Below, piece by piece: positions 11,733-23,406 of a stretch of 64,000 nt of DNA. Every line of letters begins with the position of its first letter. The first letter of the stretch is position 1. Source of the stretch: Lumnitzera littorea (lineage: Eukaryota > Streptophyta > Magnoliopsida > Myrtales > Combretaceae); contig JAMXBB010000002.1 of the NCBI GenBank assembly GCA_024138015.1, forward strand, positions 6,543,890-6,607,889, written 5' to 3'. The position numbers and the translations under genes are program-made. A model generated the notes under the pieces. The model was not told the origin of the DNA. It saw nothing but the letters and a program-made list of their open reading frames with translations, and made no database searches.

Positions 11733-13384
11733 GCAAGGAAGCTTCTTTATGTATATTAGCACCTTATTCTTTAAACTGAGTATCATATAACTAAAAGACC
11801 AAGCAACAATACTTGGTTTTAATAGCATTCATTATCACAACTACTTCTAAGGGTATTTGTATTGGTGATTGAGGTTTTAAAAACCTTGGATTGCTTTTTG
11901 GTCAACTAAATTATTACTTCTAATTTGTATCATTTCACAATTGAAGTGACAAATCAACAATTTCATTATTCTCCTTAAAGTTGTTGAGTCAACTATGTCC
12001 TACAGTTCCATCTGAGGCCAACTATGTTTGACTAATGCATTCAAATGATTCCATGGCAACTTAAGTGCTTAATTGTCACTTAAAAGAATTCCTTCCCTTC
12101 ATTTTGTTGAGACTATAAATTATTGACGTGCTACATCAGAGTTGGTGTCTCAAATAAGAGATCCCCTCTCAAAAGAAAAGAAAGAAGTGGCCTATCAAAC
12201 GAGAGAGCTAGTAACAACTGAGTTGGGAACAACTACTCATTCTCTAGTAACAAAAGGGAAAACTCCTATTCTATTTGCTATGACAATTAATGGATGACCA
12301 ATTGAAGGTAATAGCCTTATTGTGCCTCGAGAAAACATCATCATTACTATAACAATTAAAAGTCCTTGTAGGATGAGTAAATATACTCGATGTAATATGA
12401 GGAAATATTTTGAGTCACATATGTTATATTTTCAAAGAAACCAATTCCACAATGTCCATATGGGTCTTAAGATATTAACAAAAATGTAACTGCTTTTCGT
12501 GTAGGGTCTTTTGACCTACTTTGGTTACTTGTTCATGGAAGGTAGAAGAGCCTTCACTCCTGCTGAAGTGCATATGTCTCTCCTCCTAGGATTGCATTTA
12601 ATGCTTTGAGTAAAGATATTATTAAGGTCTTGTTCCCTAGGTGGCTGTGGCACTTGCCTTTGTATCTAAAGTCCCTCTTGAAGCAAATGCAACGATGCTA
12701 GCTTCTAAGGCCCAAGCAGATGTAAGTACCTCTATGATTGCCCATGTCCTAGTTCTTGAGAGGGTTTAAAGCTCAGGTGAGTTATCTCTAGTGTTGATGA
12801 GCCTTCAGATCTTGACCCTCTAACTTAACACTAGCAAATTTCCTTAGTGGTACCAGTCTGTCTGATCGTGTCTATCGCAAGCTACCTTTTGGACATACCA
12901 AGAAGAAGAAAGAATAGACCCAGGACTAAGATTATTGTATAGACGGCAGGCCTTCCTTTGAGTTTTGTATGGTCATTTAACCTAGGAGTTATTTTCCTCT
13001 AGCTCATTTGGTTTGGGTTGTTACCCTTTAAGCTAAGCTTGTAACTTCAGCTCGTGGTTTCTTACCTTTTATCTTTTTTTGTAACTTATTTAATCATAAA
13101 ACATTAAAAAAAAAAAAAAAGTCACATGCAATGGTAATAGAATTTGGGAGATTTCGTACTGAAAATGATGCATTATACGAGTACATAATGGTTGACATAG
13201 GTTAAATATGTTTTGATTAAATCCATTTTGATAATGATTGAATCCCTAAATAAATTGGATATTATAGCACATCATGTCTTCAAAGAACCTTCAAAAATAA
13301 TTCATGCACATTGCCCTTGAGGAAAGTTGATTTGAGTGCATAAGTGTCATCTACCTTCAGTGATGCTGGAATCCATTATATTTT
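11733..13384. other. Intergenic stretch with a possible retro-copied fragment
   Basis: No gene is recognised. Short readable pieces, for instance around 12140-12290 and 12530-12600, do not match a family I know. A run of 15 A at 13106-13120 follows a 3'UTR-like AT-rich segment (TTTGTAACTTATTTAATC), which could be the tail of an old LINE or processed transcript. No clear 5' end or target duplication could be fixed. Confidence 0.4.
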
Positions 13385-14340
13385 AGAATGATGGTTATGT
13401 AGCCAGGACACCATCGTACTCTTGACTCACTAATGAGTTATCTTGAGGATAAATTGAAGGCTTGGGGAACTTCAAGAGACTAATAACACACAAGCATTTC
13501 TATGGCTTTATGGTCATTTGATTTCATCTACATACACCATGATGCATCAATTGCCATTTTCTTCGTGAAGTCTCTTTTTGTATTTGTGGCTTCTTCCATT
13601 ATATCCTTTCCTTGATTGACACACTCATAAATCCATGAGACAAATGTTTCTGCTGAATTTTATTGTGTACATCAAAATTTTTCCTTCTTCCTATCATCTC
13701 AATCATTAACATTGTAGGCATTTACATTGTGAGAAATGCTTCCAATATTCTTGTAAAACAATTTTGGAGTAATACATTGCAATGTATCTTTAGTTGTACT
13801 ACTGTACTCAGTGATAGGGTATTATGACCAATGATTATAATTTTGATGCAATCAAAGTGAATGATTTACGTGCTGCAACCAGAATGCATTTACTCAATTC
13901 CTGGAGCAATTCCTTGTGCAATTATGATCGCGTTCTCCTAAAGTTCTAATTTAACAGTATATTACTTGTCCCTTCTCTAGAAAAGATGAACTTAACCAAA
14001 GACCCATTAGGCTTAATATCATTACATATGACCTCTTCTTAATCCCATCACACAAAATCCCACTTGTTATGCTACATTAATGTTGTGAATCTTTTTAATT
14101 GTAGCCACTTCACTTGTAAAATCTTGGTCATTGGCTCTTGTTTAGCTTAGTGTCCTTGTTGTTACTATAAGATTGCTTTGCAATTTTGCTTTATGAACTG
14201 ACCCCATAGCCACCTTGGCCTAACTTCTCTATAAATCGTCTTCTCGTCTCCTTTCTATCTGTATAAGTGCATCTTATGGGCATTAGCTCCTCATGAATTT
14301 GAAAAAAATTTTGAGGTGTCATCCATTGATGAGTTATGGT
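13385..14340 (-). pseudogene. Pseudogene of an LRK10-like (rust-resistance-type) receptor kinase domain
   Basis: On the minus strand the kinase domain is readable across frames and stops. It starts with FFQIHEELMPIRCTYTD, then FIEKLGQGGYG (glycine-rich loop), DFTSEVATI, DIKPNGSLVKFIF, IIAQGIAPGIE (the region before the catalytic HRD), LFYKNIGSISHNVNAYNVND (after the APE motif), ETFVSWIYECVNQG, KKMAIDASWCM, and the C-terminal LKFPKPSIYPQDNSL. This order matches LRK10L / PR5K-type cytoplasmic kinases. The VAVK lysine and the HRD and DFG motifs are destroyed, and stops and frameshifts are frequent. No extracellular or membrane part could be recognised beyond 14340. Family assignment is good; the copy is dead. 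Confidence 0.82.
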
Positions 14341-14714
14341 GCCAAAATTTATTCATCAAGAACATAATTAACAGTAGGAAACAAATTATAGATCTTTCTA
14401 CTACAGATTTCATGGGAAAAGAAAAAAAAAAATAGTCCAATGAACAGGCAGCTTATGAAAAAATCCTCAAAATTTAAGAGCATGGATTAAAAGTTAAAAT
14501 ATAATATTGAATTATGAGCCTTTTCAACAAACTAATGTATAAAGGCAAAAGTTAAAACCTTACATCCAATAAAAAATTTCCATAAATCATTATAGAATGG
14601 CTCGTGTAAGATTCCACACTTGAACCTAGAAGGTTTATTAGGGGAAGCAACACATAAAAATAGTTTAGAGAAAAGTTAAAGATAAATGTATTCTATTGTA
14701 GTTCCCAAATATAC

Positions 14715-14745
<31 letters not shown>

Positions 14746-17700
14746 AATTTGCTAGTTGGGTGATTTTATTTGTATATGAGAATGTGTAAACAAACCCTTA
14801 CAGATGAAGCTAGGGGTAGTGATGTACTCTGCCATCATGATAATTCTAGTCATCATTGTGATATATACATGCATATTTAGAAATTAAGTTACTTTTCATC
14901 TAATTATGAAGGCACAAAATTCCCAAACTTGTCAAAGGTACACACTTTACTTCTTCAAGTTATTCAAAAACTAAGATACTAAGCTTTTTTGGCTTATGCT
15001 ATATAGTCTGGTACATAAAATTATCGCAATTCAAGGAAGCTTAAAATGAAACAATTAATTTGTTTAGGTACAGTACAGTCATATCCTTGGGTACAGTATT
15101 CAAGAGTTGGAATTTGTAGATTTTTGGATTTAGCATTGACCTGTGATTTTAGATTTAAGATTACAATTCATTCTTGTTACATGAAAATTGATGAAAGCCT
15201 CGCAAAGAAGCATTATCAAATACAAAATATTAACATTGATGGTACTAAGCATCTAGACAAGCTCATATATCTCTAGACAAGATCATGTTTAAACATTGAT
15301 AATGGTTAACAAGATTGTCTAATCAAACAAGCATTGAACTGTTGCATAGTGGAATATTCTGAAAATGGCCAATGAGTCGGACCGCATTATTCATGTTCGG
15401 ATGAAAGACTGAGATTCAGTGGATTATGAACATGTGAACAATGAAATCCCTTGCCTCTTCATTATGATTGACTCATCGAAGGGGGTTCAACATTTGCTAA
15501 TATATGGAGTAGCATCTTAATATCATCTAGTCCTTTTGGATCAAGATTATATCTTAAGCTAAATATGTTCTTTAAATTCTAATGTTGCACCTATCGTTTT
15601 GAATTACCATTGCTATGATGCTATTGTGCTGGAAGAAAATGCCGTACCTGTGTATGGCTTACCACTTGGGCTCTGTAAGATTGAAGACACTCCAGAATAT
15701 TCTATGTACTTTTGTCAATGGACTGTGAACTTGGTAAATGGAGAGATTCTCCTAAGAGAGTCTCGAGCAATTTGGAATAAGAGAGTATTTTACATTATAT
15801 TGGGAATGAATGTGCATGGAAAAAGACTGGTGTTGCATGGAAGTATGATTTTGAAGACGAGGACATATTGAAGTTAGATATACCTATGTTGTAGGAAAAG
15901 TTGATTTGAATGGTACAAAGCATGAAAGCAAGGTGATGAAATGGATAGTTATAGGCAAAGAAAGGACTGGGATGTGGAGGCTTATAGAAGCTTCTGAAAA
16001 TGTAGCGTGCATTATTGTTGTCTAAATTAGGATCCAATAATTGAAGGAAACCTTTGCCTATGTACCTGACATATTATTAGCCAAAACTAAAGGATGGTTT
16101 TATTATCTTCAAATGACAATTCAAACCTGTGATTTCCTTTAGTGCTGAGGCTGGTCTTTCAATTGGAAATGACAGGAAATGTTGTGGATTAATCCACACT
16201 AGTTGGCACAATTCAAATATTGCTTAGTAAAAGCAATCATACTGGAGAGCATAACGCTACGTGTTACAGGAAATTGATCATGAGCATTTATATTCTTGCA
16301 ATTTAATGCTATTAGATAACTGATATGACCTTTTGTACCAGAAACGGGCTCTTTAGCTCTATTTATATGTTAATTCGTAGGACTTCACTAGACGATATAA
16401 CAGTAATTTGCATATGTGGATGGTGCTGATAGTCTTCCCTCAAATGCCATTAGTCAAGTGTAAAAGGGGCTATCATCTGTACAAAAAATGGGGGTCCAAT
16501 TTTTGTCTGACACTCCTTTTCTCCTTGGACATTAGACAAATATAGAAAGAACAAAATGGCATGTAGAGTACTACAAGGATTCGAGCCTGCATTGGTATCT
16601 TATGGGAAATTTTATATATGCTGGTGGTACATTATACCCCTGAGATTTGCATCCTTGATTTGGAATTTTTTCTTTTGTGGACCTTGTCCATGTTAAAATA
16701 TTTCTTTTTCATAGGGTCTACCTAATTTTGGAGTGAACCACACAATATTCAAGAGCCCAAATCACTTGGTTCGTAGTGGATCAAATGCATGGGGTAACAT
16801 CCCTTTCTCATAGGTCTAATCTCCTCTAATTGCAAAAGATATTTTATAATTTTAGTGACTCCTTACACTAATCTTTTTGCATCTCTTTTGTCTTCGGTGT
16901 GTGTTATCGGTTTCTAGTTCTATTAACTTCATTCTAATGGGATATGCTTGGAGTATACATAATACATAATTATTTTTCCATAGCAAATATCAATGATAAT
17001 AAAGTTGTTTCTTGCAGAAAAGAAAGAAAACCCAGTTTAAGGAAGATGAATCCATAAACAGGTGTTCAAGCTCTCTCTCATTCTCCTGTTTGGTCATTCC
17101 TCTTCTTTGTAATCAAAATGACTCATTCTTCGTTGTCCTGCAAGTCTATAATATTAGGCTATGAGTTGAAATATTCCAAAAAGATCGCTTAGCTTAATTA
17201 CAGCTTGCTAGAACTCAATGTGGGATTCCAGAATCACATCATCGTGAAACTATAGATAGTGGAAAAATTACATCCTACGCACTTGAGGCCTTTCTGATAA
17301 TATGGCAAGCTTTTAGCCTGCGTAGAAGCCGGCTTTTATTTTTATTTTTTATTTTTTAATAAATCAATTGAAGGCAGCAAAGTGCCGTTGGAGATTTTCA
17401 TCTCTTGCATACGAATTTACGGCCTGGAGAAAGATGTTGAATAACATCTTAAATTGCAGAACGACCACATTTTGAATTTTTTTTTTTTTTATGTAAAATT
17501 TTCTTATAAATAGTGGTAAAATTATAAAATTGCATGAGTTTTTCACTCCAAATTTATTATCACTTTACATTACTTTTCAAATCTATTTACTTCCAATTTG
17601 ATATTTGCAATGATACTCAACAAATCTCTTAATTTTCCACATTTTGAGCACTCTACAAACTCACAAAATACTCGAATACCTTTAAATTTACAAGTTGGTT

Positions 17701-17799
17701 CATATTTTCCATTTAGTAGTTATTTTTAAGGGATACCAAATCACTAAATTTTCTATCAATGAACCAAAATTCACAAAATTTCCATCACAATCCGATGGA
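14341..17799. other. Intergenic stretch, no recognised gene
   Basis: This 3.4-kb stretch contains no reading frame I can assign. A 90-codon open frame at 15599-15871 (+) has cysteines and a readable sequence, but no family comes to mind. Two pieces at 15226-15276 and 15903-15930 share the phrase 'GTKH' in translation, which may be chance. A dinucleotide microsatellite lies at 14711-14745. Confidence 0.4.
14711..14745. repeat. (ACAT)n/(AT)n microsatellite
   Basis: About five ATAC/ACAT units run directly into about nine AT units. Confidence 0.9.
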
Positions 17800-18973
17800 T
17801 CATAAATATCTTAGTGCTCTTCAACTGGAAGATATAAGCGAAAGTACATAAATAGAGGTCATGTAGAGGGTCATAATCATTTGTACAACGATTACTTTTC
17901 AAACAACATAGTTTATACAAATGAGCAATTTCAACGAAGATTCCGATGAGGAAGGTTGTTTTCCTCCTCATTGTTGAAGCACTTCAAGATTACTCTCTCT
18001 ATTTCAAACAAAAGAAGATCGCTGCTAGTCATCCTAGTCTTTTACTACTACAAAAGTGTATTGCTGTTATTCGAATGTTGGCATATGGTGTAGCAGGTAA
18101 TGCTTTAGATAATTACTTATGAATGGCTGCAGGTACGATATTACAATGTGTTAAGAATTTGCTACAGCTGTTATTGCATGCTTTGGTGATAAGTACTTAC
18201 GCAAGCCTAATCAAGCTGATATCGAACATTTACTTTATGTAGATGAGCAATGTGGATTTCTTGGTATGTTAGGAAGTAAAGATTGTATGCATTAGGAGTA
18301 GAGAAACTGTCCAGCTACATGGTAGGATATGTATACTCGAGGAGATCATGGTTCTCCAACAATCAAGCTTGAAGCTATAGCTTCATATGACACTTAGATA
18401 TGACATGCGTTTTTTGGTGTCCCAAGCCCCAATAACAATATTAATATGTTAGATTAATCACCCCTATTTGATGATCTTCTAGAAGGACGTGCTCCATTAG
18501 TCCACTATAATGTCAATGGGAGAAACTGTGATATTAGATATTATCTCACGGATGGTATATATCTTGAGTAGTCAACGTTTGTCAAATCTATTACATATCC
18601 ACGTAGTTCAAAAGAGAAATTTTTTGTTAGACAGCAAGAAAGATATAGGAAAGATGTTAAATGAGCTTTTGGAGTTCTACAAGTTTGTTTCGCTATAATT
18701 TGTAACCCTTCATGAATGTGGGATCAAATTGTTATAAGCTAAATTATGAGAGCATGCTTAATATTACATAATATGATTGTTGAAGACAAACGAGATAACT
18801 ATAATTTCAATTTTCAAGTTCTAGAATATGAGTTTGTAGATAATGTTGACCTCACGCCACATGTCTCTCACAACCATATTGTGGAGTATGTAACTTACAT
18901 TCAAAACTATATTCAACTTTATGATAAGGTTAAACATTATCAGTTACAGTCCAAACTGATTGAGCATGTGTAA
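17800..18973 (+). pseudogene. PIF/Harbinger-type DDE transposase pseudogene
   Basis: Joined across frames this reads as a HARBI1/PIF transposase in the usual order: RYKRKYINRGHVEGHNHLYN, DYFSNNIVYTNEQFQRRF, IAVIRMLAYGVAGNALD, YLRKPNQADIEHLL, GFLGMLGSKDCMH (the first catalytic D is in this block), MYTRGDHGSPTIKLEAIASY, HAFFGVPSPNNNINMLD (second D region), LVHYNVNGRNCDIRYYLTDG, AFGVLQVCFAI, and MRACLILHNMIVEDKRD with the final conserved E. There are several stops (for example at about 18120, 18294, 18694) and frameshifts. Harbinger elements normally also carry a Myb-like gene, which is not seen. The last in-frame stop is at 18971-18973. Confidence 0.88.
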
Positions 18974-19790
18974 CAGCAATTTAGACCTACCGCGGATAAT
19001 GAACAAGTAGAAAATAATGATTTTCATGTTTGTGTTGGCTTGTTTTTTTTCTTTTTCCACTTTTCTTTTCATATGCTGTTATATTATCCAATTTATACGG
19101 TTTTGATATAGTTATTGTCCATGTTATTTTTTCAACTTATGTCCTTTTTAATTTAATTGTTGTTAGCGATAAATGGAACTTTGTCTACAATCAATTGTCC
19201 TTGGTTTATTAATATAATTTAATTATCTATTGATGTATGCCTAATTTAGGAAACTTTGGTTTTTTTTTTTTCCTCAATAGTTCGTTTGGTTATTACTCAA
19301 AAATGAAAAAGTAATAATTTTTTTTTTGTCCATCTACGAATGCAACACACATGCAAAGACAACTCTTTTTTTTTTTTAGTTTATTATTATTTTATTATTT
19401 TTATGTAAATTTGATGGAAGAATTTTACACCATTTAATATTTATCTTAAATATATTTTATATATTATTTGAAAAGTAATGATAATATATGATCCACAGAA
19501 GAATAAAAAAATTTGATAGGTAACTTCCATTAAGTATTCCTTTATAAAGTTGAGAGTTACTTATAAGTCTTGATAAGTGGAAAATTGATATGGTAAGTTT
19601 AAATACTTCTTCTAAGTAACTCTTTATAAACACACTCTAAGTCCTAAAATTAATGATGCAGAAAATAATGAAATACATAAAACAATTTTAACCAAATAAA
19701 ATAATGAGAAATAAGATCTAAACCCACCTTATCTTAGACCTAGCACTAAGTCAGTTTGGGAGTTCATAATGCACAAGTTGGTTTCAAGTT
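18974..19790. other. AT-rich flank, possible right end of the Harbinger element
   Basis: No gene. A sequence near 19622-19641 (TTTATAAACACACTCTAAG) resembles, on the minus strand, the GTGTGTTTAT end of Tourist/Harbinger elements next to a TAA, and could be its right end. No matching left end was found upstream of 17800. Confidence 0.35.
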
Positions 19791-19799
19791 AAACTTAAG

Positions 19800-19889
19800 A
19801 GTTTTATATGAATATGGGCTCTTTTTTTGAAAAATATTATGGAAAAAGGGCTAGTTTTAAAAATATATATATTAATATGGTATAGTAAC
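19800..19889 (+). repeat. Left terminal inverted repeat of the MULE
   Basis: Starts AGTTTTATATGAATATGGGC, continues through a GAAAAATATTATGGAAAAAG segment, and ends near AATATGGTATAGTAA. The reverse complement of 26306-26396 gives the same order with small differences. Confidence 0.85.
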
Positions 19890-20328
19890 TTATGTTTTTT
19901 ATACCAAAGGCGTATGCAGTGTAATTCTCTATAACTATTACCTATACAAATCCCAATCCGTATGCCTAGACTCTATTCTTACCCATATCAATTTCTGAAA
20001 TTTCCAAAACATAAAGAAAATGCAAGGAAACCCATAGCTGAAGTATCAGACCATTTTTTAATGTGATTATATATCTAAAACAGGTAATAATCCATAACTT
20101 AAAACCATGATTTTTTTTTTATCTTAATAATAATTGACATTATGCAATTTTTTTAGAAAAAAAAAATTGTTACTTAATTATATAGATTTCGTAATCATAG
20201 ATATACCATGAGTTTGTGTAAATTATTAATATTTTATGAAAATTTATTATATGTTGTCTAAATTTAGGCATTTTTTGTATTTGATAGATAAGTTATACAA
20301 AAAATCTTGGAATGTAGGTGGAAATTAT

Positions 20329-20344
20329 TGTGTGTGTGTGTGTA

Positions 20345-20397
<53 letters not shown>
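20329..20397. repeat. (TG)n(TA)n microsatellite
   Basis: Roughly 12 TG units with one interruption run into about 22 TA units. It lies within the leader of the MULE, upstream of the transposase region. Confidence 0.95.
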
Positions 20398-20400
<3 letters not shown>

Positions 20401-20508
20401 GCATTTTTATTATGTTAGGTCGAATTAAAAAGTTGAAGTTAAGTAGTACATGATGCAGTTTAACGAGATGACTAAGTGCATTTTGTAAAATTACCACTCA
20501 GTATGTAA

Positions 20509-23290
20509 ATGAAGTTTTTAAAGTCATCTAAATATTCGATTCATCATAGTATTACTAGGGTGGAAATGGCAGATTACGTGAAAGTTATTATCTATGCGAA
20601 TAGAAATATAGTGATGGATAGTTGGGGGCTGAAGTATGGTAAGGAGCCCGTTAAGAAGTTGAAAATTAGGAATGATTCGAACTTCTCTCACTTCAGTCGA
20701 AGAATTTGTGGATGTGTCGAAGTTAACCTGAGTGGTGTTGAACTCGTGCATAAGCATCCTTTTTTTCATAATACTGGAGTTATCTATAGGTTGATAGCCA
20801 TTAGAGACGATGAGAATGTTGAGAATTTTATTGAGATGGTAGTCTTTTGGGGAACAGAGTATTTAAGAAGTGTACATAAGGCATATTGGGGAATCGAGTA
20901 CTCGGGACGAGCATGAAATATATGAGCCAGACAATCCAACCCTTCCAGATCTCAATGTACATTCAACAATGAACGGTGTGGAGCAAACAAATGTGAATCA
21001 ATCAAATGAACCATACATGGATTTCTTTAAGTATGAGTATTTGAATATCACAAAAGAGCAGCTTGACGAAGCATTGGGTCCCATTATAGAATATAAAAAG
21101 TCTTATGATCCATATGTAGGGGGAATGTACATGGACATAAATATCGACGATGGAGAGAATGCAACAGATGTAGATGGTGATGAGGATGATGGAGATGGTG
21201 ATGAAGATGATGTTGGCCTCGACGATGACCACGCGGAGGATTTGAGAGAAGCCTAGGGAAGACCATATGTTGTCGAGAGCAGTGTATTGGTCCAATACTT
21301 CGCGACAACAGCTTGAGTAAGCTTTATCATCGAACTAGTGAAGTATTGTCCAGTAGGCAGTTTCAAGACTTTCTGCAAATAAATGAACCTATTGACACAC
21401 TTGTGAGAAATCCTATCCCATTTTACAACAGCCAATACGATGGCAACGGTTACGTAACATTTGAGAGAGATGTTAATGAAATGTGCAACAACATTATCAG
21501 CTTTGATGACTTGAGTGTTGATATGCGTTTCAATACGAATAAGGATCTTATAAATGTAGTTAAGTTGTTCCACCTAAGGAACCACTCTAATTTTCATGTG
21601 GACATTTCGAAATCAATTGTATATGCAGTTTACTATAACAAGAAAGAACAAGGTTGTAAGTGGAGGCTATAGGCTTATTTGAAGAAAGTAGAAGGTTTTT
21701 TCAAAATAACAATTCTAGAAGGTTTGCACACTTATGTGAACCTGATGATGAACAAAGATCATCCTTAGCTCAATAGCAACATAATGGCTACACTATTCAT
21801 CAATAGTGTACAAAACAACCCTAATGCTAAGATACTTAATGTTGTAGCTAATATGCAAACTATGTACGGATATACAGTAAGCAATAGAAGAGTTTTTTAG
21901 GTCAAGCGAAAAGCTATTAAGATGATTTATGGTAATTGGGAGAAGTTGTATAATGAGTTGCTGAGATTATTAAATGCAATGAAATTGAGTAATCTAAAGA
22001 TACAAGTGGATTAAGGCTGGAGTAGTTTGCCAAAGCAAGGTCAGTCCTAGTTCAAGTAAGTTTTCTAGACATTTGGGTCGTATGAAGAAGCCTTTAAATA
22101 CTATCAACCCATTATATATATCGATGGTACATTCTTATATAGAAAGTATAGGCATAAGTTGTTGGTAGCTTGTAATATGGATGTGGACAATTTAATAGTT
22201 CCATTAGCATTTGCTCTTGTTGACACAGAATCGGCAAAAACCTAAGTGTGGTTCCTACAGAAGCTTAAAGTACATGTAGTTGGCCAGAATGGGGAAACCT
22301 TATGTGTTATATCTAACAGGTTATCTAGTAATGATTCTACGTATAAGGAACCATCAGTAGGCTGGTAGCCACTATTTGCAATTTGGAGATACTGTCTATA
22401 ATACGTTGCTAGTAACTTCAATATGGTCCACAAAAACCAATTGTATAAAAAACTTATATGGTTTACAGGTGTTCAGGTACAATAAAGGAAATTTGAATGT
22501 TTGATGGAGAAGTTGGCATAAGCTAAGGAGGATGCTCCTGCATGGTTTGACAATGTTGATTTGGACAAGTAGACTCTTGCATATGATGGATGTCACCGTT
22601 TTGGATATATGACATCGAACATTGTTGAAAGTTATAACTCCATTTTAAAATCAACGCATGGATTACCCATCACTATATTAGTAAAAAATATATTTTACAA
22701 CTGTATCGCCTATTAGGAAGAGGGGCATAAGAATACCAAGGAGGCAATCGATTCTGGCAAGACCTATACTGATTACGCTCTAAAGATGTATGAAACTTAA
22801 AGGAGGTGGGCAAGTGTACATAAAGTCATTTCATTTAGCTTTCAAAACGGTATTTTTGAGGTTTTAACTGGCAGTCAAATGACGAGAAGGGTATTAAAGG
22901 GAGGAGGAAGGATACATACAGTTGACTTTAGGGGTTGCACATGTACTATCAAAAGTAGCAAATATATAGGATCCTCTACTCATATGCATGTGTTGTTACA
23001 GTAAGCATGAAGGTGAATAACAAATTGGCAATAAGGCCATGGTATAAGTGGGCAAACCAATAAGATTATTACCGAGCTCATTTTTACCCGATTGGTGACA
23101 AGTTGAACTAACCACAAGTTAGTTTGCCTTATCTCCACCTGAACATTGACTTATTACAAAAGAAAAGTAAACCTAGGCATAAGCAATATCATATGAAGAT
23201 GGACATTCGAAAGCGGTCAAACAAAACTAGATGTATGTAGGTGAGAAGGACATAATAGGAGGAGGTATCTAGAAATTAATAGGGTTAGTA
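20509..23290 (+). pseudogene. MuDR-type MULE transposase pseudogene
   Basis: The reading shows an N-terminal part (20509-21250) with an acidic D/E-rich tract near its end (about 21140-21240), then the MuDR N-terminal domain (DLSVDMRFNTNKDLINVVKL, YYNKKEQGCKWRL). The MULE catalytic domain follows: YIDGTFLYRKYRHKLLVACN with the first D, PLAFALVDTES, a degenerate second-D block, and GYMTSNIVESYNSILKSTHG with the E. A SWIM-type zinc finger remnant follows (RGCTCTIKSSKY), in which later cysteines are lost. Stops occur throughout, for example near 21672, 22014 and 22242, and there are frameshifts. The copy cannot be active. In an intact element this enzyme cuts at the terminal repeats and integrates the DNA. 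Confidence 0.9.
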
Positions 23291-23406
23291 TATATTCCCT
23301 TTCTATCTAGGCATTACATTATAATAAATGCATAAGCATAATAAGATGCAAGGTTTTTTTTTTTTATAGGGTCTACTAAACATGTTTGTATGTGTTCGCA
23401 GGATAG

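Noticed and set aside
20870..21308. Minus-strand open frames rich in His/Ile opposite the acidic MULE tract
   Set aside because: They are the reverse of the GAT/GAC repeat coding for the acidic stretch and carry no recognisable motif.
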